Assembly: GCF_002743255.1 (NCBI RefSeq)
Contig: NZ_PDYY01000010.1
Span: 62,001-126,000 of the forward strand
Reading direction: 5' to 3'
DNA length: 64,000 bases
DNA from: Sporosarcina sp. P2
GTDB lineage: Bacteria > Bacillota > Bacilli > Bacillales_A > Planococcaceae
In this document: in pieces, positions 37,911-46,466 of the stretch
How the letters are laid out: each line of letters begins with the position of its first letter
Numbering within the stretch: position 1 is the first letter of the stretch
Notes under the pieces: generated by a model
What the model saw: the letters and a program-made list of their open reading frames with translations, nothing else
Databases searched by the model: none
Told to the model about the DNA's origin: nothing
Made by a program: the position numbers and the translations under genes

Positions 37911-37926
37911 GATTGAAATTTCAATC
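37911..37926. promoter_or_regulatory. Perfect 16-bp palindrome just before livJ
   Basis: GATTGAAATTTCAATC, a perfect palindrome ending 19 bases before the livJ ATG and just upstream of its ribosome site. Position suits a repressor roadblock or a translational hairpin. Confidence 0.5.
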
Positions 37927-37945
37927 AAATAGGGGGCTGGGTAGA

Positions 37946-39097
37946 ATGAGTAAAAGAAGTAAACTCTTGTTTACAGTTTTAATGGCTTTCACATTAGTAA
38001 TGTTAGCTGCATGTGGAAACTCATCAACAGATGATACTGAAAGTGCAGATTCTGGTGATGTTGTAAAAGCAAAAGTAGGCGTTATTTCATACTTAACTGG
38101 TCCAGGTGCTAGTTATGGTGAAGCGATTACAAACGGAATTAATCTTGCACACAAAGAAATTACTGAACTAGGAGAAGTGGACATCGAGTTGAAGATTGAA
38201 GACTCTGCTGGTAAACAAGAAGAAGCATTATCAGTTGCACAAAAATTAATGAACTCAGAAAATGTAGATGCAATTATTGGACCTACTTTAAGTACTGAAA
38301 TGCAAATTGTTGGACCAGAAGCAGATTTAAACGGTGTTCCGATTCTAGGTACGTCAAACACAGCTGAAGGTATTCCACAACTTGGAGAATATGTATTCAG
38401 AAATTCAATTCCTGAGACATTAGCAATTCCTGCATCTGTGCAGAAAGCTATTGATAAATATGGCGCGAAAAAAGTTGCTATTTTATATGGAAATGATGAT
38501 GTATTCACAAAAGCAGGATATGACACGATGAAGCAAGTTGCTGAAGATTTGGATTTGGAAGTTTTAACAACAGAAACTTTCCAATTAGGACAATCTGATT
38601 ATAAAGCACAATTAACAAAAATTAAGAGCCTAAATCCAGACTTAGTTTTAGCTTCTGCTCTTTATAATGAAGGCGCAGTAATTCTTGATCAAGCTCGCAA
38701 AATGGGAATTGACGTACCATTCGTTGGCGGTAATGGTTTTAACTCACCGGAAGTTATTAAAATTGCTGGCGATGCTGCAAATGGTTTAATCGTTGCAACT
38801 CCTTGGTTCGCTAAGAAAGACAACGAGAAAGTTAAAAAGTTTGTTGAAGATTATAAAGCAGCTTACGGTATGGAGCCGGACCAGTTCGCAGCACAAGCAT
38901 ATGATGGTTTTTATGTAATGGCTGAAGCAATTAAAAATGCTGGTGAAGCAGATCGTGATGCGATTCGTGATGCACTTGCTGAAATTAAAGATTTTGAAGG
39001 CGTTCTAGGAAATATGTCATTTGATGAAGACGGTGACATTATTATGGAGCCAACTGTTTTAATTATTGAAGATGACGAATACGTAGTATTTGAATAA
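37946..39097 (+). CDS. livJ: Branched-chain-amino-acid-type ABC substrate-binding lipoprotein
   Basis: A 383-residue periplasmic-binding protein type I (Leu/Ile/Val-binding family). It has a lipoprotein signal with lipobox VMLAAC (Cys near residue 23), then VKAKVGVISYLTGPGASYGE and later ILYGNDDVFTKAGYD, the usual fold. Ligands of this family include branched-chain amino acids, urea, amides and aromatic acids, so the name follows operon type, not a proven ligand. The ATG at 37946 lies 9 bases after AGGGGG; the frame extends to a TTG at 37913 that overlaps the palindrome. A hairpin separates it from livH. Confidence 0.87.
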   Translation: MSKRSKLLFTVLMAFTLVMLAACGNSSTDDTESADSGDVVKAKVGVISYLTGPGASYGEAITNGINLAHKEITELGEVDIELKIEDSAGKQEEALSVAQKLMNSENVDAIIGPTLSTEMQIVGPEADLNGVPILGTSNTAEGIPQLGEYVFRNSIPETLAIPASVQKAIDKYGAKKVAILYGNDDVFTKAGYDTMKQVAEDLDLEVLTTETFQLGQSDYKAQLTKIKSLNPDLVLASALYNEGAVILDQARKMGIDVPFVGGNGFNSPEVIKIAGDAANGLIVATPWFAKKDNEKVKKFVEDYKAAYGMEPDQFAAQAYDGFYVMAEAIKNAGEADRDAIRDALAEIKDFEGVLGNMSFDEDGDIIMEPTVLIIEDDEYVVFE

Positions 39098-39111
39098 TTT
39101 TTTAGGAGAGG

Positions 39112-39142
39112 GGCTGGGGATTTTCCCAGCCTTATTGTTTTC
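39112..39142 (+). terminator. Hairpin between livJ and livH
   Basis: GGCTGGG / CCCAGCC stem with a 6-base loop, then TTATTGTTTT; a probable partial terminator favouring binding-protein expression. Confidence 0.72.
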
Positions 39143-39205
39143 CTAAATGACTTACGAAAAATAAGATTAATCATACAAGTCGAAAATGAAGAAGGAGGAG
39201 TACTA

Positions 39206-40090
39206 TTGCTAATTGAACAATTAATAAATGGTTTAACATTAGGGAGTATTTATGTCATTGTTGCGCTAGGTTACACGCTCGTATTTGGTGTGTTGAACGT
39301 AGTAAACATGGGGCACGGGGAAATCTTTATGTTCGGAGCATTTATGGGCGTCGTTGTCACGAATATATTGGGTTGGCCATTATATATTGCATTTGTTGTA
39401 GCCATTGTAGTGACGGGAATTTTAGGCTATTTTCTCGAAACATTTGCGCTAAGACCATTACGAGGGAAAGAAGGTGTCTCACATCTTGCGCCTTTAATAA
39501 GTACAATCGGTGTTTCTATTTTTCTTGAGAACGTTGCACATCACTTTTTTGGTTCAGGTAACCAACCATTCCGTACATCACTTTCGGAATTAAAATTCGT
39601 TTTAGGATCAACAACAGTTTACTACGTTCAAATTATTATTTTCGTTATTGCTATTTTACTAATGTTTGGGCTTACTTTTTGGTTATCTAAAACAAAAGCA
39701 GGAAAAGCATTACGTGCGAGCGCGGAAAACTTGGCAGTAGCAAGTCTTCTCGGTGTAAATACGAAGAGAACGATAACGCAAACTGTTATTATTGCATCAG
39801 CAATGGGTGGAATTGCTGGAATTTTAGTGGGAATTGCTTTCAACTCTGTTAACCCCCAAATGGGTTTATCTTTCGGACTTAAAGGATTAGCTATTATTAT
39901 TTTAGGTGGTTTAGGTAATGTTAGAGGAGCCATGGTAGGTGGTTTGATTTTAGGGATGGCTGAAACATTTATCGTAGCATATGGAGATTCAGGTTATCGT
40001 GATGCTGTTGCGTTTATCGCTATCATTGTTATTTTAATCGTACGACCACAAGGAATCTTTGGAACAGCTACAACTGGGAGAAAGGGTTGA
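39206..40090 (+). CDS. livH: Branched-chain-type ABC permease LivH
   Basis: A 294-residue permease beginning LIEQLINGLTLGSIYVIVAL, followed by GYTLVFGVLNVVNMGHGEIFM, the LivH family hallmark, with about eight spans and a C-terminal GGLGNVRGAMVGG loop that contacts the ATPase. The TTG start has AAGGAGG 7 bases upstream. The next gene starts 5 bases after its stop. Confidence 0.93.
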   Translation: MLIEQLINGLTLGSIYVIVALGYTLVFGVLNVVNMGHGEIFMFGAFMGVVVTNILGWPLYIAFVVAIVVTGILGYFLETFALRPLRGKEGVSHLAPLISTIGVSIFLENVAHHFFGSGNQPFRTSLSELKFVLGSTTVYYVQIIIFVIAILLMFGLTFWLSKTKAGKALRASAENLAVASLLGVNTKRTITQTVIIASAMGGIAGILVGIAFNSVNPQMGLSFGLKGLAIIILGGLGNVRGAMVGGLILGMAETFIVAYGDSGYRDAVAFIAIIVILIVRPQGIFGTATTGRKG

Positions 40091-40094
40091 TTAG

Positions 40095-41078
40095 ATGTTA
40101 GGCGAATTAATAAACCCATATTATCTACAAGTTATTTCTTTTATTTTAATTAATATTATTCTGGCTGTTAGTATATACATAACGCTTGGAACGGGACAAT
40201 TATCACTTGGTCATGCAGGTTTTATGAGTATAGGCGCGTACACAACAGCAATTCTAACGCTTAATTATAATATGCCGCTTGTACTCGGTGTCATTATAGC
40301 TGCTATCTTTACAGGGATTGTTGGGACATTAATTGGTATACCGGCTTTAAGATTACAAGGTGTTTATCTCGCTATTGCAACACTTGGGTTTGGTGAAGTC
40401 GTTCGAGTTCTTTTCATTAACTGGGATGGTTTAACAAACGGTGCAATTGGCTTATCAGGCATTCCGCATCTTGGAAGAGAAATACTTAGTATAAGTAAAA
40501 TTATAGGAATAGAACCTGATATGTTTGGGTTGAAAAACAACCAGTTCATAAGTTTAGCTGTCTTTTTTGTCTTACTTATTATAACGATTTCTGTCATTTG
40601 GTTCTTCGTGAGACAAAATAATTCTAGAATTGGACGTGCTTTCTCCGCTATTAAAATGGATGAAGAAGCATCAGAAGCAATGGGTATTAATATTACTTAT
40701 TACAAAGTATTAGCTTTCGGTCAAGGCGCAATGTTAGCAGGATTTGCAGGCGCATTATATGCCCATTTAATGGCGTACATTAGCCCATCAGACTTTGATT
40801 ATCACAGAGCAGTAGAAATATTGATTTTCTCTATTTTTGGCGGAAGCGAAGTTATATGGGGATCCATATTCGGAGCTGTGTTCTTATCTGCAATGCCGGA
40901 ATTCTTACGTTTTATCAACGAATATCGATTTATGATTTATGGTGCGCTTCTTGTTCTTATGATGGCGTTCCGTCCACAAGGAATTATCGATGTGAATATG
41001 ATGAACCGATTTAAACGATTAAGACCTAAGAAGAAAGGGGAGAAAAAGCATGGTACTGGAAATAAAGAAGATCAGTAA
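40095..41078 (+). CDS. livM: Branched-chain-type ABC permease LivM
   Basis: A 327-residue permease with the family pattern LGTGQLSLGHAGFMSIGAYT near residue 35 and IFGGSEVIWGSIFGA near 255, plus a basic C-terminal tail (FKRLRPKKKGEKK). It forms the channel with LivH. The 3' end overlaps livG by about 28 bases. No unusual features. Confidence 0.93.
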   Translation: MLGELINPYYLQVISFILINIILAVSIYITLGTGQLSLGHAGFMSIGAYTTAILTLNYNMPLVLGVIIAAIFTGIVGTLIGIPALRLQGVYLAIATLGFGEVVRVLFINWDGLTNGAIGLSGIPHLGREILSISKIIGIEPDMFGLKNNQFISLAVFFVLLIITISVIWFFVRQNNSRIGRAFSAIKMDEEASEAMGINITYYKVLAFGQGAMLAGFAGALYAHLMAYISPSDFDYHRAVEILIFSIFGGSEVIWGSIFGAVFLSAMPEFLRFINEYRFMIYGALLVLMMAFRPQGIIDVNMMNRFKRLRPKKKGEKKHGTGNKEDQ

Positions 41079-41823
41079 AAATTTCGGTGGTATCCAAGCT
41101 TTAACCGATGTCTCATTTTCAGTGGAAGAAGGCGAAATTCTTGGTTTAATTGGGCCTAATGGTGCTGGAAAGACGACGATGTTTAATATGATTACAGCTA
41201 TGTATCCTCCTAGTTCTGGTGAAATATCGTTTATCGGTAATCCACTTTCAAATCTGAAGCCGCATCAAATTACAGAAAAAGGTATTTGCCGTACATTTCA
41301 AAATATCCGTCTGTTTTCTGACTTAACAGTACGTGAAAATGTTATGGTAGGTAATCATTGCCGACTAAAAACTAATGTGATGCAAAGTGTTTTTCGTACG
41401 AAAGCTCAAAAAGCAGAAGAAGCTAGAGTTTTGGCGACTGCAGATGAGATACTAGAAGTTGTTGGCTTAGCGGATGACAAGGAAACAATTGCAAAAAACC
41501 TTTCATACGGTGCGCAGCGGAGATTAGAAATCGCAAGAGCTTTAGCAAGTAGACCAAAGTTAATTCTTCTTGATGAACCAGCAGCTGGGATGAACGAAAA
41601 AGAAACGAATGATTTATTTAATTTAATTAAAAAAATCCAAACGTTAGATATTACAGTGTTACTTATCGAACATGATATGCCACTAGTGATGCGTGTTTGT
41701 AGTAGAATTATCGTTTTGAACTTTGGTAAAAAAATTGCAGAAGGTACACCGAGCAGTATTCAAAACAATAAAGAAGTAATTGAAGCCTACCTCGGGGTTG
41801 AGGAGGAAGATGAGCTTGCTTAA
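41050..41823 (+). CDS. livG: Branched-chain-type ABC ATPase LivG
   Basis: A 257-residue ATPase with Walker A GPNGAGKTTMF, the LivG segment GICRTFQNIRLFSDLTV, signature LSYGAQRRLEIARAL and Walker B LILLDEPAAGMN. It starts inside the livM 3' end with GGGGAG upstream and overlaps livF by 14 bases. Confidence 0.94.
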   Translation: MVLEIKKISKNFGGIQALTDVSFSVEEGEILGLIGPNGAGKTTMFNMITAMYPPSSGEISFIGNPLSNLKPHQITEKGICRTFQNIRLFSDLTVRENVMVGNHCRLKTNVMQSVFRTKAQKAEEARVLATADEILEVVGLADDKETIAKNLSYGAQRRLEIARALASRPKLILLDEPAAGMNEKETNDLFNLIKKIQTLDITVLLIEHDMPLVMRVCSRIIVLNFGKKIAEGTPSSIQNNKEVIEAYLGVEEEDELA

Positions 41824-42517
41824 ACTAGATAACATCAGTACCTTTTATGGTAAAATTCAAGCGTTAAAAAGTATAGATATAGCTGTAGAAGAAGGAACAA
41901 TCGTAACGATTTTAGGTGCCAATGGTGCTGGTAAGACGACGATGATGAATACCATCGCTGGGCTTTTAAAACCTAAAGAAGGTACAATCCATTATTTAGG
42001 GAAAGACGTTACAGGCCGTCGACCAGACCAGCTTTTAAGAAATGGTTTAGCACTTGTTCCAGAAGGTCGAGGTATTTTGGCAACAATGACTGTTTTAGAA
42101 AACTTGGAAATGGGTGCATATCACCGAAGTGATTCAGAAGTTAGCGCGGATATTGAAAAGGTGATGGATCGCTTTCCGATTCTGAGAGAAAGAAAAGAAC
42201 AATACGGTGGTACACTTTCAGGTGGGCAACAACAAATGTTAGCGATTGCCAGAGTGATTATGTCTAGGCCAAAGCTTCTTTTACTAGATGAACCTTCAAT
42301 GGGTCTAGCACCGATAATCGTTGCAGATATATTTAAAATTATTAAAGAGATTAATGAAGCTGGTACCACTGTATTACTTGTTGAACAAAATGCGCGCCAA
42401 GCATTAAAAGTAGCAGATCATGGTTATGTACTTGAAAATGGGAAGGTAGTTGCTTCTGGTACTGCTAAAGAATTATTGCAAGATGATACGATTAAGAAAG
42501 CCTATTTAGGTCATTAA
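41810..42517 (+). CDS. livF: Branched-chain-type ABC ATPase LivF
   Basis: A 235-residue ATPase with Walker A GANGAGKTTMM, RNGLALVPEGRGI, signature LSGGQQQMLAIARV and Walker B LLLLDEPSMGLAP, the LivF pattern. The ATG at 41810 follows GAGGAGG and overlaps the livG stop; the longer frame from 41780 has no ribosome site. Last gene of the operon, followed by a terminator. Confidence 0.94.
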   Translation: MSLLKLDNISTFYGKIQALKSIDIAVEEGTIVTILGANGAGKTTMMNTIAGLLKPKEGTIHYLGKDVTGRRPDQLLRNGLALVPEGRGILATMTVLENLEMGAYHRSDSEVSADIEKVMDRFPILRERKEQYGGTLSGGQQQMLAIARVIMSRPKLLLLDEPSMGLAPIIVADIFKIIKEINEAGTTVLLVEQNARQALKVADHGYVLENGKVVASGTAKELLQDDTIKKAYLGH

Positions 42518-42526
42518 TCAAGATTG

Positions 42527-42557
42527 AAAAGGCAGTAGAACTTTGCTGCCTTTTTTT
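42527..42557 (+). terminator. Terminator of the liv operon
   Basis: AAAAGGCAG / CTGCCTTTT arms with a 10-base loop and seven T. Confidence 0.9.
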
Positions 42558-42633
42558 ATTTTTATTAAAATAGAGAAAAATAGTCTAAAACTAAATCTTT
42601 ACTTAATTAAAATTTTAACTTGGAGTGAATAAT

Positions 42634-43215
42634 ATGGACTTGCGCGAATCCAAAAAAGTTTGAGATAGAGGTATTATCATTGGTCGTCTTCCAACGGGTA
42701 ACAAAAATTGTATCACGGATATAAAAGGCGTGAAAGTTGGACATGTCACACTTGATCATCCATTACAGGGAGATGATTACGCAGCTACAGGCGTGACTGC
42801 CATTTTACCGCATGGCGACAGTCTGTTTATGAATAAAGTGGTAGGCGCAAGTTACGTCTTAAACGGTTTTGGAAAAACAACTGGGCTCGTTCAGGTAAAT
42901 GAATTAGGCTTGATTGAGCCTCCGATTATGTTGACAAACACGTTTGGAGTCCCCGCGGTGACCCAAAGAACCTTACAATATATGTTGGAGGAAAGTCCTG
43001 AAATTGGGTATACTACTGGAACCATTAATCTGGTTGTTGGAGAATGCAATGATAGAAGAATGAATTCAATCCGTGAATTAGTGGTTCAACCAAGTCATGC
43101 AATTGCTGCCATAAAAGATGCTACCACTAATGCTTCCGTAGAAGGGGCAGTTGGAGCTGGAAATAGTATGAAGGAGGTCTTTGAAAAAGTATATGGACGT
43201 GAACCTATAAGCTGA
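42634..43215 (+). pseudogene. Broken P1-family aminopeptidase (DmpA/BapA type)
   Basis: From an ATG at 42634 with GGAG upstream, the frame reads MDLRESKKV, a TGA at 42661, then DRGIIIGRLPTGNKNCITD and KGVKVGHVTLDHP. The N-terminal RDxGIxIGxLPTG...NxITDVxGVxVGH pattern belongs to P1-family L-aminopeptidase/D-esterases; the TGA replaces an expected Arg codon (CGA). The frame then runs to EGAVGAGNSMKEVFEKVYG and stops at 43215, about half the usual length (330-370 residues), so the region that carries the autocatalytic Gly-Ser site is gone. An internal start at 42730 could make a 161-residue fragment without the active site. Confidence 0.82.
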
Positions 43216-43278
43216 ATTGTTTGAGTCATTACACAATGCGGTATAATACTAATAGTAGGGAAAGGAGATGGATTTGAA

Positions 43279-43623
43279 ATGAGTTATGAAGAAAATGTAG
43301 CTGGTTTTGATAAAATTGATTCGGCCAGAGCAGAGGAATTAGTAAAAGGTCATGGAGAGGCTGTAATTTATGTGGGTAAATCCGTATGTCCTTATTGCCA
43401 AATATTCGTTGAAAAACTAAATAAAGTAGCCAAAGAAACAGATGCACATATCTATTACGTTAACAGTAATGAAAACGCTGATATGAAAGGCATTTCTGCT
43501 TTCCGAAATGAATATGACATTCCGACAGTACCTGGCTTCATTTACACAAATGGAGACACTGTAAACGTTAAATGTGATTCCTCTATGTCTAAAGAAGAAA
43601 TTAAATCTTTCATGAATAAGTAA
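43279..43623 (+). CDS. Small thioredoxin-fold protein with CPYC motif
   Basis: A 114-residue protein with the redox motif SVCPYCQIFVEKL near residue 36 and a cis-Pro region in DIPTVPGFIYTNG. It looks like the PedC/BrcD group of small thioredoxin-like proteins named after bacteriocin accessory disulfide enzymes. No signal peptide, so it is cytoplasmic. AAAGGAG precedes the ATG. No bacteriocin gene is near; a general thiol-disulfide role is more likely. It shares a terminator with the convergent sulfur operon. Confidence 0.8.
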   Translation: MSYEENVAGFDKIDSARAEELVKGHGEAVIYVGKSVCPYCQIFVEKLNKVAKETDAHIYYVNSNENADMKGISAFRNEYDIPTVPGFIYTNGDTVNVKCDSSMSKEEIKSFMNK

Positions 43624-43645
43624 TCAACCTAAAACACTGTAAAAA

Positions 43646-43684
43646 AGGTCCTTAATTCGCACATGAATTAAGGATCTTTTTTAT
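43646..43684. terminator. Bidirectional terminator, thioredoxin / sulfate operon
   Basis: GGTCCTTAATTC and GAATTAAGGATC arms with a 6-base loop; A run before and T run after, so it serves both converging units. Confidence 0.9.
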
Positions 43685-43695
43685 TTATATGATTT

Positions 43696-44331
43696 TTACT
43701 GAATGAGCTGTTCTGAAGGAAAGATTTGCTGCAGTTCGTTCAGGAATGTTTGGCGCTCTTCGGTATTATGAAGATAAATGGGCTCAATAGCTTCCTTCAG
43801 CCATGTCCTACGCTCTGCACGATCCGCTACGTACTGCTTCACATAGTGTCTGACATCTGCCAAGAAGTCCAGATAGTCTTCATAACGTTCATCATACGTT
43901 TCTGCTATTTCGGTCCGAATCTTTTTGGCCAATGAAGGACTTGCTCCACTTGTCGATACGCTGACGATCAGTTTACCACGCGTCATGACTGCTGGAATTT
44001 GCGCGGTACCTAATGTTGGATTGGAAGCGTGAACGACTAGTTTACCTGCTTCTTTCAATAGCTTGGCAAGACGATCATTTACGGCTTCGTCATCTGTTAC
44101 GAGCAAGGTGAGAAAAGCATTTTCAACATCTTCCCATTCCGCTTCTTTCTTAATGAGCGTAACCGTACCTTGTTGTTCTAATTTTTCAAAAGACGGGTGG
44201 AATTCAGGGCTGATAATAGTAGGATGAATACCGAAACGATGTAGGTTGAGTACTTTGTGATACGCGACGTGCCCGCCACCGACTAGGAATATATTTGATT
44301 CATCCATGTTTTCAAGCATGATGGGGAACAT
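43696..44331 (-). CDS. sirC: Precorrin-2 dehydrogenase for sirohaem synthesis (SirC/YlnF type)
   Basis: A 211-residue protein with an N-terminal NAD-binding site NIFLVGGGHVAYHKVLNL and a dimerisation/catalytic half containing VVHASNPTLGTAQIPAVMTR and VSVSTSGASPSLAKKIR, the pattern of precorrin-2 dehydrogenase (oxidises precorrin-2 to sirohydrochlorin with NAD+). The ATG at 44331 gives the N terminus expected from Bacillus YlnF; the frame is open to 44373 within sirB and the true start is uncertain because ribosome sites are weak. Last gene of the operon. Confidence 0.87.
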   Translation of the reverse strand: MFPIMLENMDESNIFLVGGGHVAYHKVLNLHRFGIHPTIISPEFHPSFEKLEQQGTVTLIKKEAEWEDVENAFLTLLVTDDEAVNDRLAKLLKEAGKLVVHASNPTLGTAQIPAVMTRGKLIVSVSTSGASPSLAKKIRTEIAETYDERYEDYLDFLADVRHYVKQYVADRAERRTWLKEAIEPIYLHNTEERQTFLNELQQIFPSEQLIQ

Positions 44332-45073
44332 AGAGACCACGTTTCCTTTCTGTTGCTTCATCGGCCCTTTCATTCAGAATCGCATGAATCACTGGATCAT
44401 AGCCTAGTTCGGGGCAGAGATGAATAGCGGTTGTTGTTTTGGTTTTCTTTAGTGTTCTTTCAATTGACTTCATTAAAATACCAGTGAATAATAAATACGG
44501 TAAAATATACAGATTTTTAGGTTGGTGTTCTAGTAGTCGTTCAAGTTCATTTTCATAAAAAGGCTCGCAAGCTGCTAGATAGCCGACATGAACATTTTGA
44601 AGCTTGGTTTTCTCTTGGAATATTCTTTTGATTTTCGCAAAATCTTCTTTCGTAGCAGGGTCACTGCTGCCTCTTCCAATCAATAAAATGGATGCATCCT
44701 TAGGAATTACTTCTGTTGTTTCATGCAATCGTTCGATTAGCACATCAACCATACGTTCATCCACACCAATCGGATCACCGTAGTAAACAGGAATATCAGG
44801 GTAATTCATCATGACTTCCTGTAGCTCAGTAGGAATATCCACGTTGGCATGACCTGCGCGCAATAACAGAAAGGGTATAGCTATAATTTCTGTTGCACCT
44901 CGTGCGATACAGCGTGCAACACCGTCAGCAATCGACGGTTCGGCGAGTTCTAGAAAACATGCTTCCTGGATAGGGGCCGCTTTGGTTTCCATTGTTTTCT
45001 CAATAAATGCCAAAGCAGCCTGCTGTCCTTTCTTTACGCGGCTGCCGTGGCAAATATATAGGATTGCTTTCAT
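44312..45073 (-). CDS. sirB: Sirohydrochlorin ferrochelatase (SirB/CbiX family)
   Basis: A 253-residue class II chelatase. Two tandem half-domains are visible: the first starts AILYICHGSRVKKGQQ with the metal-binding His, followed by PFLLLRAGHANVDIP with a second His; the second half holds ILLIGRGSSDPATKE. It inserts Fe2+ into sirohydrochlorin to give sirohaem. Its start overlaps the cobA stop by 4 bases, its end overlaps sirC. Cobalt insertion is possible in the family, but the operon context argues for iron. Confidence 0.9.
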   Translation of the reverse strand: MKAILYICHGSRVKKGQQAALAFIEKTMETKAAPIQEACFLELAEPSIADGVARCIARGATEIIAIPFLLLRAGHANVDIPTELQEVMMNYPDIPVYYGDPIGVDERMVDVLIERLHETTEVIPKDASILLIGRGSSDPATKEDFAKIKRIFQEKTKLQNVHVGYLAACEPFYENELERLLEHQPKNLYILPYLLFTGILMKSIERTLKKTKTTTAIHLCPELGYDPVIHAILNERADEATERKRGLYVPHHA

Positions 45074-45846
45074 ACTATCGCCTCGTGTAACCGACGTTCT
45101 TTACTGGATTCTTCAAACCACTGTAATTCATCACGCAAGCGAACCACTTCACCGATCACGATCATACTCGGATTTTTGACTTCTTCTAGACGTGCCGTTT
45201 CCGTCATGGTGGAAAGCGTTGCAGTAACCGTATGCTGTGTCTCTGTCGTTCCCCAATGAATGAAAGCAACCGGTGTATCTGGATCTTTACCGTGCTGAAT
45301 CAGTTGTTGTTGAATATACGGAAGATTGCTGACACCCATGTAAATCGCCAGTGTATCAATCCCTTTTGCGAGAGCCTGCCATTTCTCAGCCTCTTCGGCA
45401 CCTTCTTTACGATGGCCCGTGACAATTGCAAACGAAGCGCTGTAATCACGATGGGTAACAGGTATTCCTGCATATGCTGGAGCTGCGATTCCGGACGTGA
45501 TGCCGGGAATCACTTCGAATGGGATGTGATGCTTTACCACAAACGCTGCTTCTTCTCCGCCACGACCGAATATAAAGGGATCGCCGCCTTTTAGACGGAC
45601 GACTTGTTTACCTTGCTTCGCATGTTTAACCAATAAGAAATTGATCATATCCTGCTGAACAAAATGATGCTTAGGAAGTTTGCCTACAAAAATCAATTCC
45701 ACATCGGGCTTCGCATGAGTTAAAATCTCTTGATTGATCAGTCTGTCATAAAGAATTACATCCGCTTGCTGTATAGCTTTCACTGCTTTGACGGTCAATA
45801 AATCAGGATCTCCAGGACCTGCTCCAACTAGCCAAACTTTGCCCAT
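45070..45846 (-). CDS. cobA: Uroporphyrinogen-III C-methyltransferase
   Basis: A 258-residue SAM-dependent methyltransferase: GKVWLVGAGPGDPDLLTVKA at the N terminus, DVILYDRLIN, RLKGGDPFIFGRGGEE and PGITSGIAAPAYAGIPVTHR, all hallmarks of SUMT. It makes precorrin-2 from uroporphyrinogen III, the first step to sirohaem. The ATG at 45846 lies 8 bases after AAGGAG; a GTG at 45855 touches that site and is rejected. It is often called ylnD or sumT in Bacillus. Confidence 0.93.
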   Translation of the reverse strand: MGKVWLVGAGPGDPDLLTVKAVKAIQQADVILYDRLINQEILTHAKPDVELIFVGKLPKHHFVQQDMINFLLVKHAKQGKQVVRLKGGDPFIFGRGGEEAAFVVKHHIPFEVIPGITSGIAAPAYAGIPVTHRDYSASFAIVTGHRKEGAEEAEKWQALAKGIDTLAIYMGVSNLPYIQQQLIQHGKDPDTPVAFIHWGTTETQHTVTATLSTMTETARLEEVKNPSMIVIGEVVRLRDELQWFEESSKERRLHEAIV

Positions 45847-45858
45847 TCTACTCACTCC

Positions 45859-46455
45859 TTAATTAATCCATTTTTTATCGCGTAAGTAGCCGATTAATTG
45901 CTCGACACACTCTTCAATCGTATATTGATCAGTTTCTAATGTAAGTTCAGGTTTCACTGGTGCTTCATAAGGAGATGAAATCCCGGTAAATTCCGGAATG
46001 ACACCCGCACGTGCTTTTTCATATAATCCCTTTGGATCACGTTTCTCGCAAGCATCAAGAGGACAACTGATGTACACTTCAACAAATTCATCTTCTTCCA
46101 CTAAACGTCTGACGCTGTCGCGGTCCTCTTGGAAAGGGGAGATGAATGCGGTAAACACAAGCTGTCCGCTGTCAATGAATAACTTCGAGACTTCCCCAAT
46201 GCGACGAATGTTTTCTTTACGTGCTTCATCAGAAAAGCCAAGGTCCTTATTTAAGCCATGACGCACATTATCACCATCAAGTACATATGTGTTAGCACCA
46301 AGATCGTGCAACCGGCGTGCGGCTGCATTGGCGATCGTGGATTTACCTGAACCGGATAGGCCGGTGAAGTAAAGTACTGCGCTATGATGTTTATTTTTTG
46401 CCCGTTGATCTTCTTTTGAAATTAAATGGTCATGCCATACAATGTTCTCTGCCAT
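45859..46455 (-). CDS. cysC: Adenylyl-sulfate (APS) kinase
   Basis: A 198-residue kinase with Walker [33 protein letters not shown] and FISPFQEDR(D), standard APS kinase motifs. It phosphorylates APS to PAPS. The ATG at 46455 has AGGG 8 bases upstream; the frame begins at a GTG at 46470 overlapping the sat stop. It lies directly between sat and cobA. Confidence 0.94.
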   Translation of the reverse strand: MAENIVWHDHLISKEDQRAKNKHHSAVLYFTGLSGSGKSTIANAAARRLHDLGANTYVLDGDNVRHGLNKDLGFSDEARKENIRRIGEVSKLFIDSGQLVFTAFISPFQEDRDSVRRLVEEDEFVEVYISCPLDACEKRDPKGLYEKARAGVIPEFTGISSPYEAPVKPELTLETDQYTIEECVEQLIGYLRDKKWIN

Positions 46456-46466
46456 ATCATCATCCC

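Noticed and set aside
37897-37915. CodY box upstream of livJ
   Set aside because: The AATTCTCAGTGATT stretch differs from the CodY consensus at about five of fifteen positions.
43217-43247. Promoter of the thioredoxin-like gene
   Set aside because: A TATAAT is present at 43242, but the nearest -35-like boxes give 15- or 19-base spacing; too uncertain to list.
43279-43623. Bacteriocin maturation locus
   Set aside because: Only the small thioredoxin recalls bacteriocin accessory proteins; no precursor peptide, immunity or export gene is nearby.
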